The notes below the pieces were generated by a model. That model saw only the letters and a program-made list of their open reading frames with translations. It was not told the origin of the DNA and ran no database searches. A program made the position numbers and the translations under genes. From Chamaecyparis obtusa (lineage: Eukaryota; Streptophyta; Pinopsida; Cupressales; Cupressaceae), in contig BSBK01000523.1 in NCBI GenBank assembly GCA_027943335.1, forward strand, positions 431,042 to 495,041: a DNA stretch of 64,000 bases. Direction: 5' to 3'. Each line of letters opens with the position of its first letter. Within the stretch, counting starts at the first letter, position 1. Shown piece after piece: positions 1 through 11,296 of the stretch.

Positions 1-189
1 TTAAAAAAAAAAGATAGAACTTGATTTCCCTAGTTGTCTTGCATTCATCATATACTTGCATATGTCAAACACATGATCCAAGAAAATTAAGGGCACAATG
101 AAATACAACAAGGACCCCAACCATGTTCCCCATTAGAACATTAAATTTTCAATGAAACCCTTGACATTAGATTAAAATAATCCTAAGAT
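1..189. other. AT-rich stretch upstream of host gag, no gene seen
   Basis: I see no reading frame, repeat or RNA gene here. It directly precedes the first recognisable host gag codons, so it is probably untranslated leader or very decayed gag of the underlying Gypsy element. The 5' LTR of that element is not visible and would lie outside the window. Confidence 0.3.
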
Positions 190-339
190 ATTTTTATGTT
201 ATGAGGGAACACAAGATGATACATTACAACTGCATGAACTCTCCCCTGAGGAAATCAAAGCTAGATGCAAAAAATAAAAGATTGACGAGAGTTTACATGA
301 TGAGAAGATGAAAGAAATATTAGGATCCATGTTGGACTT
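190..339 (+). pseudogene. Host Gypsy gag, N-terminal fragment
   Basis: A short open stretch reads as acidic and basic helix-like residues (QLHELSPEEIKARCKK, one stop, then KIDESLHDEKMKEILGSMLD). It stops exactly at the Copia border and continues in the same frame at 6921 (YDPNKYLRTLIQKGDKLLVG). The continuity identifies it as the amino-terminal part of the host gag. I recognise no domain in this part itself. The start codon is not identifiable. Confidence 0.55.
335..339. repeat. Target-site duplication of the Copia element, left copy
   Basis: GACTT lies directly before the TG of the 5' LTR. The partner at 6916-6920 is GACTA, one mismatch. With one copy ignored the host gag frame is restored across the site. 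Confidence 0.7.
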
Positions 340-996
340 TGTTGGCATAACTGATACAAAGATAAGTTAAGTATGTTATGGTATGTGTTTGATGCAGATT
401 TGATGTTAGGTTGATCAATTATGATGTTTGATGCAAATCTAATGTTAGGTTGATCAATTATTTTATATATCACTTTTAATTGTTGATTCCTAACAGTTTC
501 ATCAAGATAAATCCCTTAACCAGGTAGACCCCAACAAGTATGATTTGTAAATCCTTTAACCAATTAACTCTATAATTAGGGTTTTAAATCCCTTAACAAG
601 GTTACTCCTAACAGGGTAAATCTCCTATCAGGGCTAGAGGTAAATCCCTTAATTAGGTGGCTCCTAATAGGGTATTTCTCTTAACCAGGCATTTGTAAGC
701 TCCTAATAGGGCTAAGCTCTTAACCGAGCATACTTCAGAAGAGTGCAAAATTATTTGTGGGTGTCATCCTCACACGTGGTTTTTCCCAGTTGGATTTCCA
801 CAATAAAAATATTAGTGTTATTATGTTGCATGGTTGTTGATTTTTATCTTCATTGGTTTTTTAATTCATGCAATGGATGTTAATTGATGCAATTTGTTGA
901 ATGGTTTATGAAAAGTTTAATTTTTTAGATTACTTATTCACCCCTCCAACCCCCCCACCCCCCCTCTTAGTAATCTTGTACCTCTTAATACTAACA
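340..996 (+). repeat. Copia 5' LTR, internally deleted
   Basis: This 657-bp LTR runs from TGTTGGCATAAC to ACTAACA. It aligns at both ends with the 1492-bp 3' LTR at 5424-6915 but lacks about 0.83 kb from its centre. The conserved distal half is a chain of short phrases such as CTCCTAATAGGG and AAATCCCTTAACCAGG, repeated with small variations between about 490 and 730. The deletion probably removes part of U3. Confidence 0.88.
387..461. repeat. 36-bp tandem duplication inside the Copia 5' LTR
   Basis: GTTTGATGCAGATTTGATG... at 387-422 is repeated with four changes at 426-461, offset 39 bp. The 3' LTR has only one copy (near 5470-5506). The duplication sits at the edge of the large deletion in this LTR, so both probably come from one rearrangement. 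Confidence 0.8.
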
Positions 997-997
997 A

Positions 998-1009
998 TTG
1001 GTATCATAG
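998..1009 (+). promoter_or_regulatory. Copia primer-binding site (initiator tRNA-Met)
   Basis: TTGGTATCATAG begins two bases after the 5' LTR. It matches the usual plant Copia site TGGTATCAGAGC with one change in its first ten bases. In the family, initiator tRNA-Met primes minus-strand DNA synthesis here. Confidence 0.85.
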
Positions 1010-1043
1010 TTTTGGTCCTCTTTGTGGTAATCCTAACATCTTG

Positions 1044-2074
1044 ATGAAAAGATACAATGATGAGGAAGGACCTCCCAAGCTCACTAAAGACAACTACCTG
1101 GTATGGAGTGATAGAATGAAGTTATATCTAAAAGGTATGGGATCACAATATTGGATACATGTGACATACAAGCATACCACTCTTGCTAGAACTCTCAATG
1201 CATATCAACTAAAGGAACAACGATAGAATACTCAAGCACAAAAATCTATTGTAAGTAGATTATCTAATATTGAATATGTTTATGTCCATGGACTTGATAC
1301 TGCCTATGATGTTTGGGAAAAGTTGAAAATAATTTATGGTGGAGATATTTATATGCAAAAAGATAAGGAAGATTGTATCAAAGGTAAGTATGATGACATG
1401 AAGATGGTAGAAGGAGAGAGCATTGCATAATATGGCCAAATAATAAAAGAAGTTGTTAGTGTTATCAAAGGTGTTGGTGGAACTATTGAGGAAGATGTTG
1501 TGGTAAGTAAAATATTGAAAATTTACTACCTTCTTATGCCATTAGAGTGTCTTATATAAATGAGTTGAGGACTTTTGATAGTGTTATTGTAGATGGACTA
1601 ATTGGTAAGCTTAGTGTATTTGAGTTAAATAACTTTGATAACAATATTCGAAGAGTTGAGGCAGCTTTCAAGGCATCGGTGTCTAATGTACCGGTAAGGA
1701 AAGGTAAATAATTAAGTCATGATTTTGATTGCATGTCAAGTTACACTAGGGAAATTGAAGCTATCTTGGAAGATGAAAGGAAACAAGGAGATCTTTAAGC
1801 ACTACTAGCAAAGAGATTTCCTAGAGGGATTGGTAATTACAAAGTCAAGCTACCACTGAAATGCTTTTTATGTAATAAGATTGGACATATTGCAGCTATA
1901 TGTCCTAATGGTGAAAAAAGGGATAAGTTCAGACATTTTAAGAGAAAAGAGAAGAAACAATACTATGTTGTAGTTGATGAAGGAGTAACTACCGATGAAG
2001 AATCAAAAGATAATGAGGAAGAGGAGATTGTATTTTTTGCAGTCAAAGAAGATCCATATAAAGGAAAAAGGGAA
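1044..2074 (+). pseudogene. Copia gag with zinc knuckle
   Basis: It starts at ATG 1044 (MKRYNDEEGPPKLTKDNYLVW), the usual opening of plant Copia gag, in which a P-x-L-x-x-x-N-Y-x-x-W signature begins the UBN2-type domain. Stops interrupt it at about 1224, 1428 and later, and the frame shifts near 1515-1700. A CX2CX4HX4C knuckle (CFLCNKIGHIAAIC) lies at 1862-1903 and would bind element RNA. A lysine-rich and then acidic linker leads in the same frame to the protease. Confidence 0.82.
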
Positions 2075-3560
2075 TTGGTTTCTCACATGGGACACAATGA
2101 TGAGTGGATTATAGACAGTGGGTGCTCACATCACATGACCAGTGACAAGAGTAAGTTCATTAAGTTTGATGGTGGTATGGTAAGGTTTGGAAACAATACA
2201 CCTTGTTTGGTTAAAGGAAAAAGAACTATTCCTTTGAATGGGAAGAGTAATATAGATGTTTTTTTATCTTATGGATGGTCTAACATATAAATCTATTGAG
2301 TAGGGTTTGAATAACTAATAAAGGTTACAAATTGGAATTCAAAGGAGGTATGTGCAGAATAACTAGAAGCTCGGGTGATGAGATTGCTACCTATAGGCAA
2401 ACTAGAGGTAATTTATTCCATATGAATAATAATGTGAACAATTGTTTGTTGCAAAGGTTGAAGATAGCTGGATATGGCATAGAAGGTTCTATCATGTAAA
2501 TTTTGATAGTTTAATCAAATTGAGTAAGACAAATGTAGTTAAGGTTTTTCCACAATTAGTCAAGCTAGACAACATGATGTGTAAAGAATGTCAGTTGGGT
2601 AAGTTAACTAGTTCTACTTTCACAAAAAAGTCTTTTTCATCTGAGGGCATACTTGATTTGGTGCATATGGATCTTTGTGGGCCTATGAGATAGAGAAGTT
2701 ATCAAGGTGATAGATATTTCATATTTCTTACCGATGACTATTCTAGAATGATGTGGGTAACCTTCTTGAAGGAGAAGTCGGATGTATTCCAAAAATTCAA
2801 AGCATTCAAGGCACTGGTTGAGAAGGAATCGGGTAATAATTTGAAGTATTTAAGGTTTGATAGAGGAGGTGAGTTTACTTTTGCAAAATTTGTTAAGTAT
2901 TATGAAGATAATGGAATCAAGAGATAAATGTTTGCACCAAGGACTCAATAAGAAAATGGTGTTGTAGAGAGGAAGAACAAAACTATAGTAGATGTTGCAA
3001 GGAAAATGTTGATTCACGGTGATGTACCAAAAATGTACTAGAAAGAAGCAATTAGTACTACTTTCTACACATTGAATCAGGTGCAAGTAAAGAATGGAAC
3101 TAATTAGACACCTTATGAGCTATGGTATGTTCTCTCACTTAGTGTTAAATATTTCAAAGTATTTGGCAGTAGATGTTATATTAAGAGGGATGATCACAGA
3201 AGGAACTTTGATCCAAAAAGTGATGAAGGTATTTTCTTGGGTTATTCTACTAAAAGTAAAGCATATAAGTGTTTCAATTAGAGAACTAACAAAATTATTG
3301 AGAGTGAAAATGCAAAGGTGGATGAATACCCTAAGAGATATGTTGATTCGAGCAAGAAAGTAATAGAGGATGGTTGAGATACTATGTATATTGAACCAGG
3401 ATTTCATGAACCAGTAGAACAAAACAATGTGGAAGAATTGATTCAACTAGAAGAATAAGAAGTTCCTAGACTTGAACTGGTGATACCTAGGTATGTGAAG
3501 ATGGATCACTCCGCTGATCAGATTATAGGTGATAAGAATGCAGGTGTTCTAACCATAAGA
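2075..3560 (+). pseudogene. Copia protease and integrase
   Basis: The protease active site is seen as WIIDSGCSHHM at 2105-2137. A pre-integrase segment follows at about 2460 (WHRRFYHV) with the zinc pair MCKECQLGK near 2578, completing an HHCC-type finger. Integrase core acidic residues are visible in HMDLCGP (2665-2685), FDRGGEF (about 2858) and ENGVVERKN (about 2953). The downstream TPYELW...FGSRCYIK...SDEGIFLGYS block at 3108-3250 is the usual Copia integrase C-terminus. There are stops at about 2691, 2925, 2949, 3040 and 3105, and a frameshift between 2290 and 2440. It is inactive as it stands. Confidence 0.88.
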
Positions 3561-3581
3561 AATCTCAAATAAAGTTCTTGT

Positions 3582-5130
3582 TTGATTTCCAAGTATGAAC
3601 CTAAGACAGTGAAGGAAGCAATCAAGGATGAAGATTGGGTAAAAGCTATAGAGGAAGAACTTGATCAAATTGAGAAGAATGACACATATAGACTTGCTCC
3701 CAGACCTACAGATAAAAATGTGATTGGTACAAAATGGGTTTTCAGGAACAAATTGAATGAAGATGAAGATGTGATTATAAATAAGGCAAGGCTTGTGTGT
3801 AAGGGCTATTCTCAAGAAAAATGACTAGACTATGGAGAGAATTTTTCTCCAATGGAAAGATTGCAAGGGGTAATAATTCTACTTGCTTATGCTTCTTATA
3901 AAAGGTTCATTTTTTTTCAAATGGATGTCAAGTTAGCTTTCTTGAATGGAATTCTTGAAAATAGGTATACATAGAACAACTCGATGGTTTTGCATTGACA
4001 AAGGACAAGTACATGGTATGCAAGGTACAAAAGGAACTATATGGACTAAAACAAGCACCAAGGGTATGGTATGAAAGGTTACATTATTATCTTATTCAAA
4101 TTGGTTTTAATAGAACAAGTGATGATAGTAATGTGTACCTAAAAGTTGAAGGAGATAAGTTGTTGATAGATAAAGGGTTTGTTGATGATATAATCTTTGG
4201 AGGAAATGATGAGATGAGTTTAGCATTTAATGAAGAGATGAAGAAGGAGTTTGAAATGTCAATGATTGGGGAGATCAAATTATTTATTGGATTGTGGGTT
4301 TCACAACCAAAGAATGGTATAAATATCAGTCAATCCAAATATGTGAAAGAAGTACTCAATACTTTTGGTATGGATGACTCCAAAATAGTTGGATCCCCCA
4401 TGGTAACCAGATGTAAATTATCTAAGGATGATGAATTTGATTCAATGAATGCTACTTTGTACAAGTCTATGATCACTAAGTTGCAATATGTTATTCCTAG
4501 TAGACTAGATATTTATCAAGCAGTTGTAATAGTGGCCAAATTTCAAGCAACTCTCAAGGAATCTCATATGGTTGCGATCAAAAGGATATTCGAGTATTTG
4601 AAAGGGACAGTTGAATATGGTCTATGGTATGCTCATGATGGTGATTTATCTTTGAGTGTGTTTATTGATATAGATTGGGAAAGAAATATTGATAATGGAA
4701 AGAGCACAAGTGGTGGTGCATTCTTTCTAGGTAAAAGGCTTGTATCTTGGACAAGAAAGAAGAAAATTATATCTCACAATCTATTGTAGAAGAAGAGTAT
4801 GTAGAAGAAGCTATAAATTGTACACAAATTGCATGGATGAAGCAAATTCTTGAAGGTATCAAAGAAAAGGTGACTAAACTAGTAATTATTTTTTATGACA
4901 ATACAAGTGCAATAAATATTTCCAAGAATCCAGTAGTGCATTCCAAGACTAAGCACATTGCAATTAAGTATCACATTCTGAGAGAGCAAGTACATGAGAA
5001 GGAGGTGAAGTTGGAATATGTACCAACAAAGGAACATATAGCATATATCTTCACAAAGCCACTATCTAAGGATACTTTTGAGTACCTTAGAGGTAAGCTA
5101 GGGGATGTACCCCTACCTAAACAGAACTAA
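3582..5130 (+). pseudogene. Copia reverse transcriptase and RNase H
   Basis: RT opens with WVKAIEEELDQIEKNDTY and GTKWVFRNKLNEDE (3636-3770), continues with FQMDVKLAFLNG (about 3920) and ELYGLKQAPRVWYERL (4035-4080), and carries the catalytic pair in GFVDDIIFGG (about 4180). RNase H follows, with the family ending SKTKHIAIKYHILRE and IFTKPLSKDTFEYLRGKLG (4945-5105). The frame shifts near 3950-3995 and again near 4770, with stops at about 3822 and 3972. The last frame ends at the TAA at 5128-5130. Confidence 0.9.
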
Positions 5131-5423
5131 TATGTTGTTGATGCATCAATCCGGTGGATTTAATGTTATATCTTTCATTTTGGATTGATGTTCATGGGAA
5201 TAATCCTTATGGGGGAGTAGTCAGAAAGAAATGAAGACAGATGCAATAGATGAAGACTTGGGCATATTGCTTCTTTAGCATTGTTGTCAAAGAGGGAGAA
5301 GAATCAGTAAAGGGGGAAAGAAACTATAACAGACAAAGGAGGTTAAGAACCTGAGATCAACTAAGGGGAAGTATTTATTTTTTTTGTTTTATTGGTTTTT
5401 CCATCAATGCAAAAGGGGGAGAT
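5131..5423 (+). promoter_or_regulatory. Copia 3' untranslated stretch with polypurine tract
   Basis: Between the pol stop and the 3' LTR are several G-rich purine runs (GGGGGAG at 5211, AAAGGGGGAAAG at 5310). The last one, AAAAGGGGGAGAT at 5411-5423, directly touches the LTR and is the polypurine tract that primes plus-strand synthesis. No coding signal is seen. Confidence 0.8.
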
Positions 5424-6915
5424 TGTTAGCATAACTAATGTAGAGATAAGTTGACTATGTTATGATAGGTGTTTGATGCAAATCTAATGTTAGGTTGATC
5501 AATTATGGTGTTGACATTTATGTCAACTTAGTGTTTGTTGGTTGACAATGTGTATGTTATGTTGATGTATTTTTGAAAGGTTGGATCTAGAGTCATGGTA
5601 AGAGTTAGTGTGTGCAATCATAATAGAAGACTATACAATGTCTCTAGATGTTGTATTTATGACTGCATAGATTTATCATATGTATTATGTTACTTATGAT
5701 CAATTGAAGGTTGATAGGTCAACAAGAAGAATAGGACATATCCAAGGAGGAATGATTTGATGATTGTGTCAATATGTTTGGACTCAGGTATTCTGGTTCA
5801 GGATATGTTATCTTGATTTTGTTATGGGTTTGTTGCAACCACATCATGATTGGTGACCGAAAGAAAAAGTTTCAATAGACAAAATATCACTCAGTGAAAA
5901 GTAAATTAAGTTCTCAGAACAATCAATCAAAACCTTAGTCAATGATGTTATATCATGTTGTGGCAAGTGGTTATGTGTTCCATGGATCGTAGTGATGTGG
6001 AAGATGGATGTGGAGTGATGAGATGGTATTTTCATGATTGTTATGATCAAATTTCTTAAAGTTATGCAAGAATATTGGAAAGTGTGATGCAGTTTAAATT
6101 TTATTTATCAAATCAATGTGTGGTTTGAATTGGCGATTGGATAGATCTCATTATCGGTAGATTTAGTTTTGGTAACACATTTTGGCATATTTGAGATGTA
6201 CTTCAAATTCAATTAAGGCTATTTTTTCCTTAAGTTGTAAAATGTTTTATATATCATTTTGATGTATTATGAGAATTATGTGTGGAAGAGAAAGATCGTA
6301 AATGCAGTTGTGTGATTGTAGGATTTGGATGTCCTACATATGAAGAAAACATTGAGCATGAACTATAACTATACTAGCAAAGGAGGAGTTCTATTTTATC
6401 ATATGACTTTCACTTGTTGGTTCCTAACAGTCTCATCAAGATAAAATCTCTTAATCAGGTAGACACTAACAAGTCCAATTTGTAAATCCTTTAACCAGGT
6501 GACTCTTTAATTAGGGTTTAAAATCCCTTAATAGGGTTACTCCTAATAGGGTAAATCTCCTAATAAGACAAGAGGTAAATCCATTAAGTGGGTGGCTCCT
6601 AACATGGTCTTTCTCTTAACTAGGTATTTATAAGCTCCTAATAGGGGTAAGCTCTTAACTGGGTGTACTTTTGAAGAGTGCAAAATTATTTGTGGGTATC
6701 ATCCCCACATGTGGTTTTTACCAGTTGGGTTTCTATGAGAAAAATATTGGTGTTATTGTGTTGCATGTTTGTGGATGTTTATCTTTATTGGCTTGTTTAA
6801 TCATGCAATGGATGTTAATTGATATAAGTTGTTGAATGGTTTATGAAAATGTTAATTTTTTAGATTACTGATTCACACCCCCCTCTCAGTAATCTTGGAC
6901 CTGTTAATACTAACA
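5424..6915 (+). repeat. Copia 3' LTR, full length
   Basis: TGTTAGCATAAC to ACTAACA, 1492 bp. It contains the roughly 0.83-kb central part missing from the 5' LTR. Identity to the 5' LTR in shared parts is clearly below that of the two Gypsy LTR pairs in this window, so this insertion looks older or faster decaying. I see no convincing open frame inside it. Confidence 0.88.
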
Positions 6916-7439
6916 GACTATGATCCAAATAAATACCTTCGCACGCTCATACAAAAAGGTGATAAATTACTTGTTGGAATATATGCATCCACCATAATAG
7001 AAGACATACATATGCCAACAACTTGGGTGGCCTCAATGACACCCCTCCCACTTAGTTCAGTCCTCTCATCCACTAGTTCTACACAAAACACTTCCCAAGT
7101 CACCACATCTTCTAATATCCTAATATTCCATTAAAAAAATCCCTTATTTGTCAACTTTCCACCTGCACCTAGTGTACTTTCCATCACAACAACACCTTCC
7201 ATATTGACCTTGGCTCATCCAACAAGTACCTCACAAATAATGGCAACAAGTTCCTACTGCACAACTCCCCAAACTAAGCAAGGGCTACCCCTACTAGGGG
7301 AAACACACCAACAACCTCCTAAAATACCTCATCCAAGTGTCCCTTCCAATTTAAGACAACCCCAAATTAGTCAAGGGGCACTTGACAAGTCTTAGTATTC
7401 AATATTTATAAACCTCTTCAACAAGATGATGTCAAACAA

Positions 7440-7695
7440 ATCAAGTACTACAACTCCTCACCAATTCATAGTACTGTAGAAATTCCAAGCACCCCAACAA
7501 TTCCAAACACCTTAGCAAAATTAAACCCCCTAGCAATTCCAAGCACCCTGACAAGTCTCAATTCCTCAGCAAGTCATATTGTCATAGCAATTCCAAGCAC
7601 CCCAATAATTCCAAACACCTCAGCAAAATTAAGCCTCTGAACAATTTCAAGCACCTTAGCAATTCCAAGCATCATAGTATGTACCACCTCCTCAT
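7440..7695 (+). repeat. Gln/Pro-rich tandem repeat in host gag
   Basis: The phrase CAATTCCAAGCACC and its variants recur about every 15-30 bp, and a longer unit of about 120 bp recurs once. In frame it encodes repeats of Q-F-Q-(A/T)-P. About nine in-frame stops (TAG, TAA) stand where neighbouring units have CAG or CAA, so this was a low-complexity linker before decay. Confidence 0.7.
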
Positions 7696-8989
7696 GTACC
7701 TATAACAAAAAAATGTGGGATATATACCCCCATATAATCTTGCACCACCATAGAACAATGGGACCCCATTATTGATCCAAATACAACATCACTCATACCG
7801 CCACCAAATGATACATTTTCTCAGTGGCTCCAAATCCTCCAGCAACAAGTCATTAACCTGTAGATAGGCACCCCTAAGAGGTATTACACCATAGCCGACC
7901 CAATTCCTTATCCATTTGATAGAAATCTACATATGCCACATTTTCCAACTAACTTTTTCATGCCCAAATTTGATAGATATAATGAAAAGGGTGATCCCCA
8001 TGATCACATTAGGGATTTTTTTACAACATTTATGGAGGTAGCACATGATGACATGTATATTATGAGACTCTTTCCATGTATTCTTGTTGGTATAGCTATG
8101 GAATAGTTCTTCAAACTCCATCTTAGGATAAAGTCATGGAATGAACTAGTGAAAAAATTCATATCACAATATTCACACAACATTATCATGGAAGTAACAT
8201 TGTTGGATCTTTGCACCACCAAATAGAAGAAAGCTTTGCCAATTTCCTAAAACTATGGAGAAGTGTTTCCTCTAAGGAATCCTTCCATGTACCAACCAAA
8301 GAAAATATCTAAAAGTTCATTAAAAACTATCAGCTAGACCTAATGTGTGAACTTAACTCCCAATACATTGAGACCTTTAAAGAGATAGTTGAAAGAGGGC
8401 TAAAAATAGAAAGATCCCTCACCTTGAAGGGAATCATCAAGAAAGATACCAGTGACTCAACACCTTACAACAAAAATAAACATTGGTCCAAAAATATAAT
8501 GTAATAAGTGATGCAATTGTGGATGAAAAAATAGAACAACCAGTTTGAATGGAATCATCAAGAAAGAGACAAGTGACCTCGCAACTTACAAAAAAAATAA
8601 ACACTATTCTAAAAACAAGAATGGAACAAATGATGGAGTTGTGGATGCAAAAATATCACAGCTAGTCTTACATGTGCAAGCACCAGCTCCAGTCCAATAG
8701 ACACAACCATCACAAAGTACTCACAATGTTAACAACATTGCTCCTAGGAAAAATCATGAATAGACCAATGCACTTAACCAACAAAGCTATGCAAGAAGGA
8801 ATACCACTCCATGAAGAGATTGTATGCCTCTTGCATAACCTCTTAAGATAATCCTGAAGAAACTAATATAGTCACATTCAATCATTTTACCAGAGATAAG
8901 ACACTATGAACGTCCTAGAAAGCCCACAAGGTGGGATGGCAATGGTTACTATAACTATTACAGAATAAAGGGACACAAAAAATATGGTT

Positions 8990-8994
8990 GTATG
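8990..8994. repeat. Target-site duplication of the 36-kb block, left copy
   Basis: GTATG directly precedes the TG of the left LTR. The identical GTATG is at 45101-45105, after the right LTR. This perfect 5-bp pair fixes both borders of the block. Confidence 0.95.
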
Positions 8995-9954
8995 TGTTTA
9001 TAACTAAATGTGGACCTCATAATTCAGCCACATACACAACATAGTCATTGCTCGATCATCGAAATTACAAAGGTGAGTATGAATTACCCAATTCACAATA
9101 TCTATCGATTCGACCTCTTGCCTCCTAATTAGCTGGGGTGTTTGAATCACTCTCAAAATGAGAGCTAACAACCAAAAGACCAAACTAAGATGGAGGATTT
9201 TGAAAGCTTGAAAGATGAAAAAATTGAAATTAATCTAAGATGAAAATGCAATTAATCTAAGAACTTGAAAGAGAAAATGGAAATTAAGCTATTAACAATA
9301 AGAAAATTATACTAACATGAGAATGCAATTATGCTAAATGAGAATTAAACTATTATGCAATAAAAGCTTGGATACATGAAATAATTGAGACAAAAATTTG
9401 CTATAGTTTATGTGCTCTAAAATTGCCTCTCCTGAATGAAGAAGAGAAGGTTCATAATATAGACAACCCCAGAGGAAGGATGAAGAGTTTCTTGAAATGA
9501 AACGGCTGACTCTTCACTTCCATGGAGGAAGGTGAGACAAATATTGAAGAATTATTTAATTAAAAGAATGAATTATTGCCACATGGGTGGCCTTTCGAGT
9601 AATTTGAATAATTAAGTCCAAATAAAGATGTCCATTCAAATAACCAAATAATTATTAATTCCTTTTATGTGTATTAGCTAAAGGGGGTGGGTTTAATTTA
9701 ATTTAAAGCACTTAGGACTTTAGAATTAAATTAAATAATCATAGGGATTATTTAGCCAATAAAGTTGAATACTTAGGAATTAATTACAGTGTGAGATTAA
9801 TGCAAATTAGGGTTTTTGCATTTGACACCAAGTCGAATAAAGTCAGGTAGGAGAGAGAAAATTGCCTAGTAAAGTGGGACTTTAATGATGTAAAAATTGA
9901 GAAATGCACCAAAATTGATTAGAAATTATAAGGTTCCAATTTTGGGGTATTACA
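8995..9954 (-). repeat. Outer Gypsy 3' LTR (left)
   Basis: 960 bp. On the plus strand it runs TGTTTATAACT to GGGGTATTACA, so in element orientation it starts TGTAATACCCC. It is the same length as the partner at 44141-45100, with no indel that I can see. Confidence 0.95.
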
Positions 9955-9974
9955 TTTGCCCCTCTTTGAATTGA
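9955..9974 (-). promoter_or_regulatory. Polypurine tract of the outer Gypsy
   Basis: The plus strand reads TTTGCCCCTCTTTGAATTGA. On the element strand this is a purine run (TCAAAGAGGGGCAAA) touching the 3' LTR, as needed to prime plus-strand DNA. The nested element has the same TCAAAGAGGGGCAAA at its own 3' LTR. Confidence 0.85.
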
Positions 9975-10029
9975 TGTGTGAGCAGTGCATTGATTCAAAG
10001 AATAGTTTGATGTGATAGACGATGAGAGT

Positions 10030-10515
10030 TCAAAAGTCTAGGTTAGGATGCCAAGAAACTGAAATAGATCAAATTGCAGAACCAACTTCAAAATAAAGCG
10101 TGATTCTCTGAAGTCTAAGTTAGATTGCAAAGACAACAGTCAGATTATCACCTAAGAGAAGATTGGAATCAGGGTTAGATTGCCCCAATACCCAAAACAA
10201 GATTCAACCTTTAGGAATCAGGGTTAGATTGCCCCAATACCCATCGATCAAATGATGACAGATGCAGATTTAGGACTATCTCCAGAATCAGGGTTAGATT
10301 GCCCCAATACAAAGCTTAGTCCTTCGAGACCTGGATTAGATTGCCCAGATAATGGTCCAAAGGAGATTTTGAGAGCCATCTCTAGAATGAAGCTTGACTT
10401 TCAGGTTTTAGGGTTAGATTGCCCCAATACCTAATAGATTTAGAGAACCATCTCCATAACGGAGTTTGATTCCCGAGGATCCAAGTTAGATTGCTCAGAT
10501 ACCTAAAAGATTGAT
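10030..10515. repeat. Interspersed GGGTTAGATTGCCCCAATAC repeat cluster
   Basis: The 20-bp phrase GGGTTAGATTGCCCCAATAC, or a variant, occurs about eight times at 45-75 bp spacing. Good copies are near 10172, 10220, 10290 and 10405. Decayed ones (GGATTAGATTGCCCAGATAA, AAGTTAGATTGCTCAGATAC and others) are near 10040, 10110, 10335 and 10485. Spacers also share AGAG(A/C)CATCTCCA. The cluster is just inside the 3' LTR, in the long untranslated 3' part of the element. No open frame explains it. Confidence 0.8.
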
Positions 10516-10750
10516 GCCAAGATGACAAGATGCAAGGCATAAAGATGCCCCTAAGTGAAGAGATGCCCCAAGCGATGAGGACTTTTGATTCAAATCAGAC
10601 TGATACAAGAATTGATTCAACAAGATTTAATGATGCAATCATCCTGCCCCCTCAGGAGAAAAATCAAAAGATGACACGTCATAAGATGATTAACAATAAG
10701 AGGTTGCAAAATAGAAGCAATTTGGAGTAATTTGTAGGTCCTACTGACCA

Positions 10751-10800
10751 AGTTTGACCATGGTTGACCATGGTTGGCCAAATTTGACTAGAGTTGACTT
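10751..10800 (+). promoter_or_regulatory. Five 10-bp units with four TTGAC(C/T) boxes
   Basis: Boxes lie at 10754 (TTGACC), 10764 (TTGACC), 10784 (TTGACT) and 10794 (TTGACT). A variant (TTGGCC) fills 10774. The spacing is exactly 10 bp, close to one helical turn. TTGAC(C/T) is the established W-box core bound by WRKY factors. The array is 0.24 kb upstream of a TATA box and 0.9 kb upstream of the PMD frame, on the same strand. That it acts as an enhancer is inference. Confidence 0.6.
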
Positions 10801-11040
10801 TGATGAAAGAGATGAAGAAGCCGAGAAAATGATGATGCCTCATGATTCTGGCAAGAAAACATCAGAAGAGTGACTGCACAAGCATCCGCCCAAGGGATCC
10901 CATAATTTTAAAATGTGATTTTGAGCCATCTAGGAGTGTCAGATTTTGATTTCAATCCCAAAAATAGATTCAGAATGGTCGATTTAGCCAAGGATGAAGT
11001 TTTCATGCAAAACAAAGCACTCTTGAAAATTAGGTTAAGT

Positions 11041-11049
11041 TATATAAGG
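11041..11049 (+). promoter_or_regulatory. TATA box candidate for the antisense PMD unit
   Basis: TATATAAGG stands in a locally GC-richer setting (followed by CCCGGAGGGG) and fits the plant TATA consensus. It is 0.6 kb before the open PMD frame, on the same strand, and antisense to the element's own transcript. A start site near 11070-11080 would be expected if it works. I cannot test this from sequence alone. Confidence 0.5.
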
Positions 11050-11296
11050 CCCGGAGGGGTCATTTTCAATCCATTATTCACTGTCTTCTAGCAAATCTGA
11101 GAGCTCTAAGTGAGAATGGAGGATGTTCCAGTGCATACACATTGATTCAAGCGCTCTCGACACCACAACCAACTGCCAGAGTATGACCCACCTATGAGTA
11201 GTCGATAAACCATCCTGCATTTCAATTTTTAATGCTTTCTAGGTTGATTAGGTTAGATTTTTAGGTCTTTTAGGCCATGTTCTTCAATCTTCGCAT

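Larger units (their letters stand above)
340..6915 (+). mobile_element. Ty1/Copia LTR retrotransposon, degenerate
   Basis: Both LTRs begin TGTT(G/A)GCATAAC and end ACTAACA. A primer site follows the first LTR and a polypurine tract precedes the second. The internal order is gag with zinc knuckle, protease, integrase, RT, RNase H, which is the Copia order with integrase before RT. The element is 6.6 kb. It carries multiple stops and at least three frameshifts, so it cannot encode its own proteins. It is inserted in the gag of the underlying Gypsy element in the same orientation. Confidence 0.92.
6916..8994 (+). pseudogene. Host Gypsy gag, main part
   Basis: The frame resumes from 339. A Ser/Thr/Pro-rich region (7000-7400) and a Gln/Pro-rich repeat (7440-7700) lead into a capsid-like Retrotrans_gag domain at about 7960-8430: FDRYNEKGDPHDHIRDF, MRLFP, and SWNELVKKFISQYSHNI. 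The same blocks occur in the capsid of the nested element (21404-22116). The gene ends in a decayed CHHC knuckle (GYYNYYRIKGHKKYGC) whose first Cys and His both read Tyr. The 36-kb insertion interrupts it there, and it continues at 45106 (QLKYIIQDFINHG). A second, shorter copy of the phrase around 8420-8480 follows at 8550-8600 (GAATCATCAAGAAAGA.AC), a local duplication. Stops are numerous, mostly TAG. Confidence 0.8.

Noticed and set aside
3094..3363. Open frame of 89 codons in the Copia integrase region
   Set aside because: It is out of frame with the recognisable integrase C-terminus (TPYELW, SDEGIFLGYS), which overlaps it.
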